From positions 58,754-122,753 of the forward strand of contig JARUPY010000546.1 of the NCBI GenBank assembly GCA_029817715.1: a DNA stretch of 64,000 nucleotides. The letters are read 5' to 3'. This stretch comes from Melastoma dodecandrum (lineage: Eukaryota > Streptophyta > Magnoliopsida > Myrtales > Melastomataceae). The position numbers and the translations under genes were made by a program. Under the pieces are notes generated by a model, which saw nothing but the letters and a program-made list of their open reading frames with translations, was not told where the DNA came from and ran no database searches. Positions 47,966 to 59,400 of this stretch are shown here, in pieces. Numbering within the stretch: the first letter of the stretch is position 1; every line of letters begins with the position of its first letter.

Positions 47966-49577
47966 CTGCAGAGTTTTTTAGAAAGAGAGATGTTTGCAAG
48001 TTCTCTAGAGAGAGAGTCAGCTATTATGTTGTGGTCGGACTGAATGTATTCGACTTCGTATTTATAATAGCTAAACCATTCCTGCAACCTTAAGAGTCTA
48101 GATTGCCTAGCTTCCTTAAGGTTCAGACTCATAAACCTTTTTACATAGATCGAGTCAGAGCGCACTAAAAATTCTTTCTGTGCCAAAAAGATGTAAAAAG
48201 CCTTTATTCCGTATTTTAAGGCCAATATTTCTTTTTCATGTATCGGGTTTCCGTAGCTCGCACCCCTTGAAGCTTCCCGACCAGTATTTGCATACCGGTT
48301 CTGGTTTTTCGTCCTTTAATTTTGAGGACTGCTCCCCAAAATTCTTTAGAAGCATCAACTTCCAAGACTAACTCGTCCTTATCAGAAGGTAAAGCTAATT
48401 GTGATTAATTTTTCACCTTTGCTTTAATTCTTCTAATGGATTGAGTATCTTCATCTTCTCATATCCAAGGATTTGTAGAAGAGGTTTTCTTCGAAATCCT
48501 ACTCAGATCTCGGGAAAGATCTTTCACAAACTTTCTTGCATAGTTAGCGCATCCACAAAATCTCTGGACTTGCTTTCTATCCTCAAGTCTGTTAGGAAAA
48601 TTAACTATTTTCTCAGCAATATGATTTTGCAGTTTAATTTTTCCTTGCTCAATCTCTATGCCTAGAAAATTAACTGATTCCTTAAACCATTCTATCTTTT
48701 TCTCCGATAGAATCATGCCCTCCTGTCGGAAGACATCAGTCACCTTATCTAGGTGTCTCATGTGGTCGTCCTCAGTTTGACTGTAGACTAACACATCGTC
48801 AATATAGACCGCCACAAAATTTTCGGACTTGCTTAAAAGGCATTATCCATTTTGCGCTGAAATACGCCTGGAGCATTTTTTCAGACCGAATGGCATAACC
48901 AGCCATTCAAACATTCCTTGCGGAGCATTGAAGGCAGTTAGAGGAAACCGACTCTTCCTCCATCTTGACTTGCTAGTATCCACTTTTCAAGTCAAATTTT
49001 TAGAGAAGAACTTTGGTTGGCTCAGACTTACCCTGTCAATTAAATCTCCCGTAGTGGGAATCTTATAGCCATCGTCTTTTGTAGCTTTGTTAAGCTGACG
49101 ATAATCTATAACCATTTGTGCTTTACCTCGCACCTGCTCGGCATGATTAATAACCATAAAGGCAGGACTAGAATGTGGACTGTAGCTGTCCCTAATCACG
49201 CCCTTTCCAAGCAACTCAGGAATTTGTTTGTCAAACTCCTCAACCATCTCAGCCGTATACGTGATGTTTCTGGCTCTTATAATGGTTCCGGGATCTTTCA
49301 GCTCTAATCTAGCCTTTAGGCCATTTCGAGTCCATAACTTTAGTGGTTCTTCACTAAAATTATCGGCTAGTTTTACTAGAAACTTATCCCATTTTGTTCC
49401 TGTTAACTTAACAGCCATACACATTTCTTGTTTTGGAAATAAATCGTCATACCAGTTAGAACTTCTGGTATTCGTTGGAGAAAACAGGATTTGTTCCCAT
49501 GAATCGTTCTCTTTCAACCGTATATCACCACGTTGAGCTCGCACTCTGAAAGCTCGTTCACATGAAAATATTACCAC
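47809..49577 (-). pseudogene. Pararetroviral reverse transcriptase-RNase H, broken
   Basis: Three coding pieces on the minus strand. 49577-48987 covers the start of RT (GVIRDSYSPHSSPAFMV, MVIDYRQLNKATK). 48815-48459 carries the catalytic YIDDVLVYS and the following thumb (VNFLGIEIEQGKI, CGCANYARKF). 48225-47809 covers the C-terminal half of RNase H (VRSDS, DHNIIADSLSRE). The conserved RT stretch between the first two pieces (48990-48815) is present but out of frame, and the first half of RNase H is lost or broken. Several independent frameshifts mean it is not functional. Confidence 0.8.
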
Positions 49578-49675
49578 AGTATTCTGTCCGTTTTACCGGA
49601 TAAAAGCCAAATTTTAACCGTAGTCTAGGCTATTGTAGAATACTTATCTTTACACCACCAATGGAAACATCGTTT

Positions 49676-50424
49676 TCATTCTGCACAAAAGGAAGATTTT
49701 CCTTCTGTCCCTTTTAAAAAGGCATTGCCAATAATGATGTCGGCCTCTAGTAAAGGATGTGCAAGAATCTCTTTAATGATGAATTTTTGTCCACCAATAA
49801 AGACAGGCACGTTGCTTGCCTTATGGCCAACCATTGTTGCCATACCATCGGCGTTAACCATGTGGATGGGTTTCTGCAGTGGTTCCCACCACTCATCTGG
49901 CAGAGCATTGAGTCTAGCACAAGTTATGCTACACCCAGTGTCTATCAAAGTATCCAGAGAATACTCATAGTAGCCAGGAAATTTGAAAGTTAGAGCTACA
50001 TATGTGTTCAAGTCTTCTTTCCTAACACTAAACCCAATATTCGTATGTATTTTTCTTGGATGGTTCTATCATCCTCCAGATATCGTCTATTGGTATAGAC
50101 CTTTGCTCGGCTATCTGTTCAATAACCTTACAAACTTCAGGAATTTTAGATAAAGAGTTTTCCATATTGGTAACCCTTAACATCCGTATAGACTCCTCTC
50201 TCATTTTGGTCTACAGGGTCTTCATAAACTGGTAATGATACCGGTCTTATACCGTACGATCCTACCCGTATGTTGCGACGGTGCTCTCGAATCAACTGGA
50301 CCTTCGAGACATTTCTTCTATTAGTGGTGGAGCAGATGCTTCTGTGGGTCGTGACACAATTATGTCCTCTCCCACACCTCAAGGTCAATGAATTTCCCAA
50401 ACAGCGATCGTTCAGGGCCATCAT
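49676..50424 (-). pseudogene. Pararetroviral aspartic protease region, partly intact
   Basis: The piece 50011-49676 is an open 111-residue retropepsin-like domain with DTGCS at residues 24-28 and a second-half LEADIIIGNAF. The catalytic Asp-Thr-Gly is kept. The piece 50424-50146 upstream is open but has no recognised domain. Both lie between the capsid-type zinc knuckle and the RT, the caulimovirid order. Stops separate the protease from its neighbours, so it is no longer part of one polyprotein. Confidence 0.7.
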
Positions 50425-50641
50425 GAAATTTGGATGGACCTGGAACCATACAGGGCCGTGTGCTAGGTTGGCCTATATACCTGATATCAGCTGATCTCTA
50501 AACTCTCGCCATCATTTATCGATCACAAGTTACTACCACAGGACTATCCACTGGAAGATGGAATAGCGGGATAAGTCCTACTTGGATCAACCCAATGTGT
50601 ATATAGTTATATACACCTCTTACACGTTGCATGGTTTACCC

Positions 50642-52796
50642 CTAATGCGTTGTACGTTGAAGTAATGGGATGTCCAACATCTCAAGTTCCGTGTTTGTAA
50701 CTTGAGCCGTTGCCTCTGTTTGTAAGATGTCTATTATCGATCTAAAATTGAATCTCGATATATTATAGACCTCACTCACATTTACATTGGGCAACCTCCA
50801 TTCCAGGACTGGCTGGGATGGATCTTCGTACTGGTGGGATTCCTCCAGTACCTGATTCGATGCTTCCAACGGAACCATCTCATCACCATCTCCGTTTTGC
50901 TCTGCTCTCATCATGAACAGATGCATTTTCCAGAGATCAAAGTCATCGTCCGAGTCTGTATCATAATCTGACACTATCTCATAAATCGACTCTACTTCCG
51001 AATCTAAATCGGAAATCTCTTGCTCATCGATTGGTTCATAAGCAAGGACTTCTTCTTCATGACTCCTGTCATCCAGGAAAACCATCCGGAGTCTTTCTCT
51101 CCTTTGGTTCTTCTTCGGACAACTATCCGCCTTGTGGTCTTTTGAACCACAAAACCAGCAGCAATTACAGCTGCTCAATGGTTTTCCCTTTGGACCATTT
51201 TAGGTTCTCTGCCATGCTTACGCTTAAAGGCATCGATCCTTTATTTGTCTTTTAGGTTATCCCGTCTCCTTACAAACCTTCTAGATTTGTAAGCAGAACC
51301 TCCCCTTTGCTTACGCTGGAAGTCCTTCTTGGGCCAAACTTTTCTTTTGTTATACCCAACAAACTTCCTCTTTACGAGGAAAGTTTTTCGTTTTCAATGA
51401 ATCTCCTGAATAGTTGCGAGTATCGCAATCCATACCGTTCCGGTACATATTCAATTTGAGAACAACAGCTCTTATTCAAGTAGGGCAGCTTTTTAGCTGC
51501 CTCCTTTACTTGGAGCTCAGTACATGCCTTGCGCATTGCGTACTTAAACCGCCTGAATTTTTCCTCCGAGTCCAGAGACAATCTTTTCCTCACTCAGAAA
51601 GTAATTCATAGGCCTTTTGCGCAACTTCCGGCCAAGGTTCTGAAAGTTTTGCAAAGAAGGTTCCTAATATGAACTGTTGTGGATACTACATCCAGATTGT
51701 AGTAATACTTCTGGAAATTCACACACGTAGCTATCAAAACCAGCACATATCACAGATCTGTAGTTTAAACTAGAGCGGTCAATGAACTGCTCTTTTTCCA
51801 CAGTCTCAGTGGATAATGAAAAACCACAGAACTCCACGTTTTAGTGGCATCAGCAATTATTGCTAATACTCCATCAACCGTCAGCGCTTGTATCTATCTT
51901 TTCCTTAATGTCTGTGTACGCAACTAAGGTTTTCCAATATTTCTGCGCTGTACCCATAAGGGCTGCCACACATAATTCGTAGACTGCTCCAGGAGGTACT
52001 CCTCCTGCAGATGTATGTCATTCGAATAAGTGATAACCACTCATCTATCTTTTCAGATACGTGCTTTTCACAATCAATATCCAGAAAAGCGACCAGGGGT
52101 AATTATTGGCTTTAAAACATTATCCCTTGGGACAAATTCTTGTTTAGTCCGATGAGGAATAATCGGGCCTGTAAATTTCCCTCTTCGCAGTTACCAGTTC
52201 GTTAAACGTTCTCTTGTCTAAATGAACTGGGGTATCTTCAGGCTTTCCTTAAGTCTTTTGCCAACTCCCCACTTTGGGAGTTCAAGTTTTGCAACTTCGC
52301 CTTTTGTGAGTCTAAAATGTAAGTGAGCCACCGACTCCTTATACATCTAATCCACACTCTTGCCTTGATTCTGTTTGGAATTTCTTCCTCCCAGATTCAA
52401 TCTTTCGACTGGTTTTCCTGTTGTACTTTCCAGTCCAGAAGTCGCCTCGGCTGCAGGCCTTTTTAAACTTCCCTCTTTCTCCAGAGCGTATAGCATTGTA
52501 TTTACAATGGAGCCTACTTCCCTTGCCATTTGGTTTCGGCTTTCTAGACTTTCATTGCTTCCCTGAATGGTTAGCTGAGTTAAAATATCATTTATACTCT
52601 TGCTAACTCCAAAAGGCGATAGTCTAGACTTCTGGAACGAACTCCAATCGTGATGGAGTCCCAGAAGGATTTCCCGAAGATTTTCCTTCTCCAGCCATTT
52701 CAAGGACTTGATTGACGAATTTGTCAAACCTTTGGGTTTAAATTGATTTTTGGAAAAAGACAAAAATAGGACCACCGTAAATAAGGTATTTTTCAA
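50642..52796 (-). pseudogene. Pararetroviral capsid region, broken
   Basis: Three open pieces (52796-52347, 51593-51372, 51178-50642) are separated by frames full of stops. The last carries a capsid-type zinc knuckle CX2CX4HX4C (CWFCGSKDHKADSC, residues 7-20) and then an acidic Ser/Asp/Glu stretch with SDLDSEVESIYEI, as in caulimovirid coat proteins. The middle piece is Lys/Arg/Tyr-rich like the segment before the knuckle. The first may be the capsid N-terminus or the end of the region before it. No movement-protein motif was recognised. Confidence 0.6.
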
Positions 52797-54123
52797 ACTC
52801 CCACCGTGAACTCCAAAATCATTTTTCCACTAGCTGTAAAAAGGATCTAGACTCCTCTTTTCTTTTTATTAATTATGCTGGTCAAGCGAGCAGCATAATA
52901 CCGGACCAAAGTTATCGATTATTAGAAAACAAATAAATATTCATTATTTCAGCGTCAATTTGGCATTGTTGGCCCCAACTACAAGTCAGAGAAGATTGCA
53001 AAAAGGAGGTGTAACTGGAACGGGTTGAAGCGCAGGAGATGGGTAAATGGGCCTAGGTCCATACAAGTTAATGGGCATGAGGCTCAAGTCCATGATACCT
53101 CCTAATCCAACCAAGGCCTGGTCGGACAGACCCGTCGTTGCCATGCTCTGTGATAAGTTCATTTCGAAGTAATGAATATGACCGGGTAGAGTATTTAAGT
53201 CGCGTTTGGTACGCAGAAAACGAAAATGCTCAGCATATTAGATTGAAATCGGAAGCGTTATATTTTTCAATGTATAGTATGAAACATCTATCGACAAACA
53301 TTGCCTATTAGTTTTTTATTATAATATTCCTCTTACTCGTATTGCTAAAACAAATGCCCGAGTTCATGGCGAAATTTCCCAACAAGTTTTTTATTTAAAC
53401 AGTGTATTTTATCTATTGAAAATCGTAACTAGATACTTACGTTTCGTAAGGAAAAAGGATATCCCCCGGCAGTGGGAGGGAATCTGAGATTCCATTTAGA
53501 ATTTTATAGGAATTTAAAATTGTAATTCACCTAAGTTTGTAATAGATAATATACTAAATAAGTTTTATACGAGACAGACACCAGTGTTTTGACTCGGGAT
53601 GCTTGGCTTGCTTGCATGTTGCTTGTGGGGGGTGGTGGGGGAGTAAAAAGTGGACAAAATGCCTCCTCAGACATTCACGTATTCCCATGGTCGTGCTCGG
53701 GCGACACGACGGACGTCAAATCAAACACACAGGGATCGACGGGAAACGTGATGCTGCTTTGCTTTGTGAGGTGATTGATTAGCAGCTACGAACCACCCGA
53801 CCCACTCACGGACCAATGATTTTTTTTTTAAATATAAAAACGAAAAAGGGGAGTATGGGAATGCACGTGGCTCCACTCCTTCGCCACTCTGTCCCCCAAA
53901 GTATGTCTAAAATATATAATTAATTTAAATGACGGATAACATTGATGTTGCCGTTTGTTATAATTTACACGAGGAAGGAATTCAATGTCACGTTGAGTCA
54001 AGTCGCCCAAAACCCTAACCCCCCTTACTTTTTTGGCGTCCGTTCCGTACTACCTTCGCCTAACATTAATATTAAGTGATTAAGGAGTTAATTAATTAAT
54101 CTTTGTTTGGGATTTTTAATGGT

Positions 54124-54220
54124 GGGGTGGGGTGGGTTGGTGGGTGACACGCATCATGCCATTAAGTGATAATCTTAATTATTGATTGGTAACACCACAC
54201 ACCCCACCCCACCCCACCCC
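54124..54220. repeat. Inverted repeat of (GGGGT)n and (ACCCC)n arms
   Basis: GGGGTGGGGTGGG near 54124 faces CACCCCACCCCACCCC near 54199-54220 across ~60 bases. The arms are nearly complementary, so this can fold as a hairpin, and each G-rich arm can form a G-quadruplex. It is flanked by TTAATTAA-like ends (TTAATTAATTAATC at ~54088 and CCTTAATTAGG at ~54220), which resemble a small palindromic element. Confidence 0.65.
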
Positions 54221-54457
54221 TTAATTAGGGACAATCTAGGGTGGGAGGAACCCTACCAACTAGCCTTTTTGACCTATTTAAATGTTAACATAATATATAT
54301 ATCATAAACTTAAAAGATATACAAAACACCAAACAAACAATAGCTCGAGTGCGGGAAGTTTAATTACACGTAAAAGTCTTTATGTTGGGAAGACTCCTTT
54401 TTCTTTTGCTGGAATTGGATTGGACCCAATTAGCGGGGACATTAGATCTGATTCACT

Positions 54458-54482
54458 CCCCCCCCCCCCCCCCCAAAAAAAA
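54458..54482. repeat. C17-A8 homopolymer tract
   Basis: Seventeen C followed by eight A. Such tracts often vary in length and are prone to assembly error. Confidence 0.85.
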
Positions 54483-55872
54483 TTAATTAACATATGTATA
54501 TTCCCCACTTTGATCTTTTATTTAAAAACATTGCACCAATCATCTCCATCTTCTGACGAATTATAATATTCCACGAATGGTACGATTGTTTCGTTTATGC
54601 CATAACTTTTCTTGCAGGGGTTTCATTTCTCTTATATTTAAACTATTCAATGGAATATTATCTCTTGTAACACGAGCTAAATTAATTGTCTAATTCCATC
54701 TGGTTGTATGCCGGGAGTCCGGCTCTATATGGAAATACAAACTACATATATCCTCTCGTATTATGCTTCTATTTGATTTTTATCTCCAGAGTGCTAAAAT
54801 TTAGAAGATCAAGGAAATTGGACTCCGGAACAGAAGGGACTCTGCTAGATTTCAAATATCTAGAAAGTACCCGAAAGGTTTAAAGTTTAGATTAATTAAG
54901 TTTGTGTTTATTGTTGTCCCGTACTGCTTGATGCGAGAAAAACCACTCGGAAAGCGTGGGGGAGTATCTCTGTTCATGTCGCAACGGAGTTGTGTTGTCG
55001 TGCTGAAACCCTCGAAACAAGGGATGTCCATGCCGTGAAATGTCGCAAGCTAGGGTTTATGTTATGTGCAGGGTCGATGAAGATGGATGCCATGGCAGCA
55101 AAAAATGCCGTCACTAGAACAAAAGCGTTGCTCTGTAACATGTGGCAGATTGCAAAAGTTGGGCGTAGTTTGTTGAATTAGTTGATCCATCTCGGTACGA
55201 AGGCGTTTAGCGCTGTGCCTTAGTATAAAAAAATGATGCATCTTCTTCATGTGACTAGTGTTCGCTCCGGAAGTGACCGCGGACAAAGCCGGATCCATTC
55301 GTTCACTGAGCGAACTGAGATATGTAACACGCGGTGAATCAATCGTTCCCAGGTTTATCTTTCAACGGATCACATGAATAAACGAAGTGTTAGGGACTTC
55401 TTTATTATTTGAATAAATGTTAAGCATGTCCTGGCAAACTGAAGGAGACAAATTATATCGAGTCTCATTTATCCTAGATGTCCGGTAGCTAGCTAGTCTC
55501 TCTAGGACATCGACTACTGGATCAGTTTGTTCACTTTCCATTGGATGAGGCGGGGTTAAGAGTCTTTCGCCTCCAAGTTCATCTCAGTTTGTTGAGTGCT
55601 GTTGTCGTCTCGTATCCCAGCTTCATACATGTCCTTTTCCAGTGGAGTAAGATTTTGTTTGGCGTCCAGTTGCAGCTCATCGCCTCATCCTGTTAGGATA
55701 ATTGGATTTTGAGGTGGTGCCTAAGGGTGGTCCGTCGTACGAAACTAGGAACTCATAGCCTGTGTCGTTTAGAGGGCCGACGTTTGGGTCTCCCATAGCA
55801 TATCTCTGCTTTAAGGTCATGTTCTTCACCTGTTTAACTGCTCCTGCGCAGACATAAGGTATGTTAGATTGC

Positions 55873-56277
55873 TCATTCGTTTCCCCAGAAACAACTTCCA
55901 AATCGTGTTTTCCCCACAGTAGTAACTCTTGGTGAAAAGTAGAGTGTATGGCGCCCGCCTTGTGGAAGCCAATCCCTCCCAAGCAGATCATTAAAAGATG
56001 GCTTTATGTCTATAACAAAGAAAGCCGTCTTCTTTTCATACGTTCCTACTCGGAGTTTACCAGAAACTACTCCCAAACAAGAGGAGGTAATTTCAATGAA
56101 TCCACTGACTCTTACATCAGTTTCTCCAAGCTCAGCTATGTCATCCCCGAAGCTTTTGTAAGGTTCAAGGGGTAGTAGGTTGATGGTCGCCCCGTTATCG
56201 ATGAAAACTCGACATACCAACACATTATTGATTGTCGCTTGAATATAGAGGGGAAACATGTGTTTCCGCATCACCAT
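55873..56277 (-). pseudogene. Gypsy aspartic protease fragment with DNGA active site
   Basis: An open 134-codon piece holds a retropepsin-like fold: VFIDNGATINLLP at the first catalytic loop and FVIDIKPSFNDLLGRDWL at the second half. Gypsy proteases of this group usually have D(G/S/T)GA; here the residue after the catalytic Asp is Asn. Being part of a decayed element, this is probably a mutation or lineage variation rather than a working enzyme. Confidence 0.7.
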
Positions 56278-56320
56278 AGAGGGATCTGTAAACCAACTAT
56301 ATGGAAAATTCCGTGGTATT

Positions 56321-58421
56321 TCAGTAGGAATGTTGGATGTGGAGGATTAAAACCAGCCTACCTTTCGGTTGACCGTGTTCCTTCTTGGCAAACTCAGCCG
56401 GTAGTATGAGGACATTGCAGGTTACTTCATTCGGCCTCGGGTGGAGTCCCAGATTGTATTCGCTCATTGAATAGGATGCGAGATCGCTTTCGCTCGTCTC
56501 TTTGTTTTTCTGGGCGTTAGGGGCTGCTGGCTTAGCACGTTTCTCTGCGGAACGTCGCGCCCTTCTTTCTCTACGTTTCTTGGTTTTCTCGGTGGTTACC
56601 TGAGGTTGCGCTCCTGTACCCACATTCTGCCATGTCCCTATATTTGAAAGGACAGGTACGCGGATAAAGCGTGAATTCTCGAGGGGTTGCAGGCGAATAT
56701 CAACATGAACAAACTCCCTTCTATGTGGGGTCATAACCCCTTTTGAAATCTTTTTTAGGCGAAGTCTCCGAGTAATGAGTGAATTCGGAGTCGGACAGGT
56801 TACCTGACGGAGGATCGGACCTTTTCCAGCTTGATCTTGCCTTCGTATGCTAATCCAGCTAGAAGCAAGAAGTATTGGTTGCAACAGAGCTGACACATCT
56901 GAGTGATGAGCACTTTGTGAGCTACTATTGGTTTACACATGAAGCAAAGCATGTCAGCTACTAGAAACGGAGCAATTGAGGTACCCTTTCTCATCACTTC
57001 TTCATCGCTTCGAGGGTGGTTTTGTTTTACTAGACTTTCTTTCGCCTGCTGAGGTCCAAGGCGATTTGAGGCCCGTCGCCTAGGGACCCTCTTTGTTTGG
57101 ATTTCTTTTCGCCCAGATTCTCTTTCTCCTTCGAGTCCTTGTCGCATGAACTCCTCAGGAGTACAGAGCCCTTTGTTTTCTTTCTGTGGATGACTCGTTT
57201 GTTCCGAGGGCTTATCCCCACGTTGGTATACTCTCGGACCACTATGGATTCCTACCGCCACCTCTTCAAGGCGATTGAGGTCGTACCGGCCAGCTTTTCT
57301 TTCGTTCAGCAAGTATTTCCTGAAGGTATGACACTTATCAGTGGTGTTGAAGAATCCATGTGCCAGCGGCAGTGATCATGTCGCATCCCCTTTAAATCAG
57401 CAGGGCATTGCAAAATTTCATTGCTCACTAGCCTCTTGAACAACATGTTGGCTATGAGCGTCTCACCGGTCCCAGGCGATTGATCTTTCCCTTCCTGCAT
57501 TAGCGAGGGAGAAGTGGTTAGACAATTAACGTCAAAGGTATTCACATCGATTAAATCATCAAAGTAATGTGACTCTGTTAACGTCTGATCCGGTGAATCT
57601 GGGAAGCGTAGCTTCTTAAACTCAATAAGGTCCTGCACCAAAGTTTCTAGAATCGTGGATGCGATGTCCTTGGATAGGTATGGGGGTTAACAACAGACCC
57701 ATGCCATTTACTAGAAGTTCCTCGACTTTTCTCTGTCGAGGTACGAGGAATTCTATGGCCTGATTTCAGTCGAATCCAACCAATTTGTGAAGCTAAAGAC
57801 TCAATAGATCTCGTCCCCCCGCCTTGTATCGACTCAACGAAGGAGTACTTTCTCTTCGTTCCTATGTTTTATGGAGAAATGCCTTTTGGCTCGAAAGTTC
57901 TTTTTAGTTAATTCGGCGCATGGTCAAAGGTTGGCCCTTTGTCACATACACCCGCGACATCTATAGTCCGTACCGACTGGGTCTTTCATCGAGTCCTGAT
58001 AGGTTTATCAAAGGTTCCGCTATCAAACTCCCTTTTCGCCTGAGTTTTCTCCCGTTAAGGATGATTGCACGTAACGGAATAGCCCATTTTGGCCTATATT
58101 CGTGTCCAGTCTTATGAATCACTTCTCCGTCTCCACGGCTTCTTTCTCAGGCGAAGAATGAGGAGAATCCTGGGCGATAGGCGATAAGCTCAGCCTCCGT
58201 GCTTAGATGCGGAAGTTTTTTTAACATACCTCAGTCGTGCGCCTATCCTCGAATTTTGATTCAGAGTACACTATCACAGCCACGGGTTTCCGCCTGAGGC
58301 TGCGTGTTTCATATTGAAGTAAGGACCTTGTAGGGTTGCACCGCTTTGGATCATCAAACCCCCCCGTCTGGTGCGAAATGCCAGCGGTGAACTGAACTTG
58401 GCAATGTCCCTCTTCTCGCAC
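56321..58421 (-). pseudogene. Gypsy gag remains, broken
   Basis: Open pieces at 58421-58221, 57641-57306, 57312-56800 and 56896-56321 lie in different frames with stops between. They are rich in Arg, Lys, Glu and Ser and include gag-like phrases (LLQYETRSLRRKP; EEFMRQGLEGERESGRKE). The piece ahead of the protease (56570-56480) is very basic (RRERRARRSAEKRAK), as in nucleocapsid ends. No intact zinc knuckle was found. Confidence 0.5.
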
Positions 58422-59400
58422 AGTTTCGTCACGTGAATAATGGGGAAGGTTTATGTTACCACGTGAAAGCGAGCTCCTGCAAGAAGATGACTATGGAAAC
58501 AAACGAAGGTTTCCAGAAAGCATTCGTGGCAGCCTCCCCAACTTTGTGGTTGAAACGGGCTAAAGGTGTTTCACAAGGCGAAACATCCCTTCGTCGCCCG
58601 AAATAGCTGGGCGAATTCGAGGAACAAGCACTTGATATCCCCTCCGAAAAAGGGTAGTCATGTTTTGAAGGGTTGTCAGGATAATGAGCCCGATAGAGCT
58701 GAATCTACATTTGGTGTCAGCGTGTTCCAGGGATCGCCCGTTCGACTAAATTGATAAACATTTGTCTTGGGATCCTCATGCGGAAACTCTGGCGAGCGGG
58801 ATGATTTTTCAGGGAGGGCTATTTTCCCCTCTCCTGCGTAGCGCCGCTGGGGAATATACTCAGAAAAATCTTTGAGCCTCTAGCGTGACGAACAAACGAC
58901 CCCTTCTACGGGCCTGACGAATTCTTCCCTTCTCCGGAACGACGATTGGAATGCTGTACTTTGATGGACTTGTTGTACTACCCGCTTGCCCTCATGTATC
59001 TCAAGTGGCGGGTTATTGTACAGTTGTCCTCGCCCAGACCTGACTAATGAAGGTTAGGGGACCATCCTCTGTGTCTATCTCGCTGTTTGTCCTTCAGCGA
59101 TTATCGCATTCTGCGATAATAAGTAATCTTGCTGATGTCTGGTCGCGATTATGCGCCGGCCCTGTTTGTCTGCGGGGCTGCCTGTTGGTAACCCTGTCAA
59201 CAGTCCCGAGGTTCTGAAAAACAGCCGTCCATCTGTAGAGTCGATTGGCTCAATTGAAGGCGTCGTGCTTTCGGTCGAGTAGTTGCCTTGGACTTTCTCC
59301 ATTAAGATAGTTGGAGAGTCACTCATGCTGGGCCGATAGTTCCTTCATCATGGGGCTGATTTCGAGCTACGTCTAGCGTTGCTCTTTTCCTCCATCAGAG

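Larger units (their letters stand above)
44741..52800 (-). mobile_element. Integrated pararetrovirus (Caulimoviridae-like), decayed
   Basis: Read on the minus strand from ~52.8 kb down, the order is capsid-like region, aspartic protease, RT, RNase H, a long second ORF with zinc knuckles, a promoter/poly(A) region, a small coiled-coil ORF and a tRNA-Met primer-binding site. There are no LTRs and no integrase; a capsid-type zinc knuckle followed by an acidic stretch precedes the protease. These features point to Caulimoviridae rather than Ty3/gypsy. Domains are split by frameshifts and stops, so the copy is inactive as a virus. No movement-protein domain was recognised beyond 52.8 kb, so that end is probably truncated. 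The separate ORF after RNase H resembles the florendovirus layout; genus is uncertain. Confidence 0.8.
52801..55349. other. AT-rich spacer between the two decayed elements
   Basis: No gene recognised on either strand. It contains a G-rich/C-rich inverted repeat, a C17A8 tract and many short AT-rich runs. ORFs at 54990-55298 have no similarity I can name. Confidence 0.5.
55350..59400 (-). mobile_element. Decayed Ty3/gypsy fragment (Tat/Retand-like), gag and protease only
   Basis: On the minus strand, degenerate gag-like frames run from about 59.3 to 56.3 kb and are followed by an aspartic protease at 56277-55873. No RT, RNase H or integrase was found, so the copy is truncated after the protease or was disrupted. 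The protease style (LLPLEPYKSF...FNDLLGRDWL) and gag phrases (SHQTGGFDDPKRCNPTRSLL) resemble the Tat/Retand/Ogre group of plant gypsy elements. LTR borders could not be found. Confidence 0.65.

Noticed and set aside
44741..52800. Ty3/gypsy identity for the minus-strand RT element
   Set aside because: No LTRs or integrase, and a capsid-type knuckle plus acidic tail precedes the protease, with a promoter/poly(A)/PBS arrangement of pararetroviral type.
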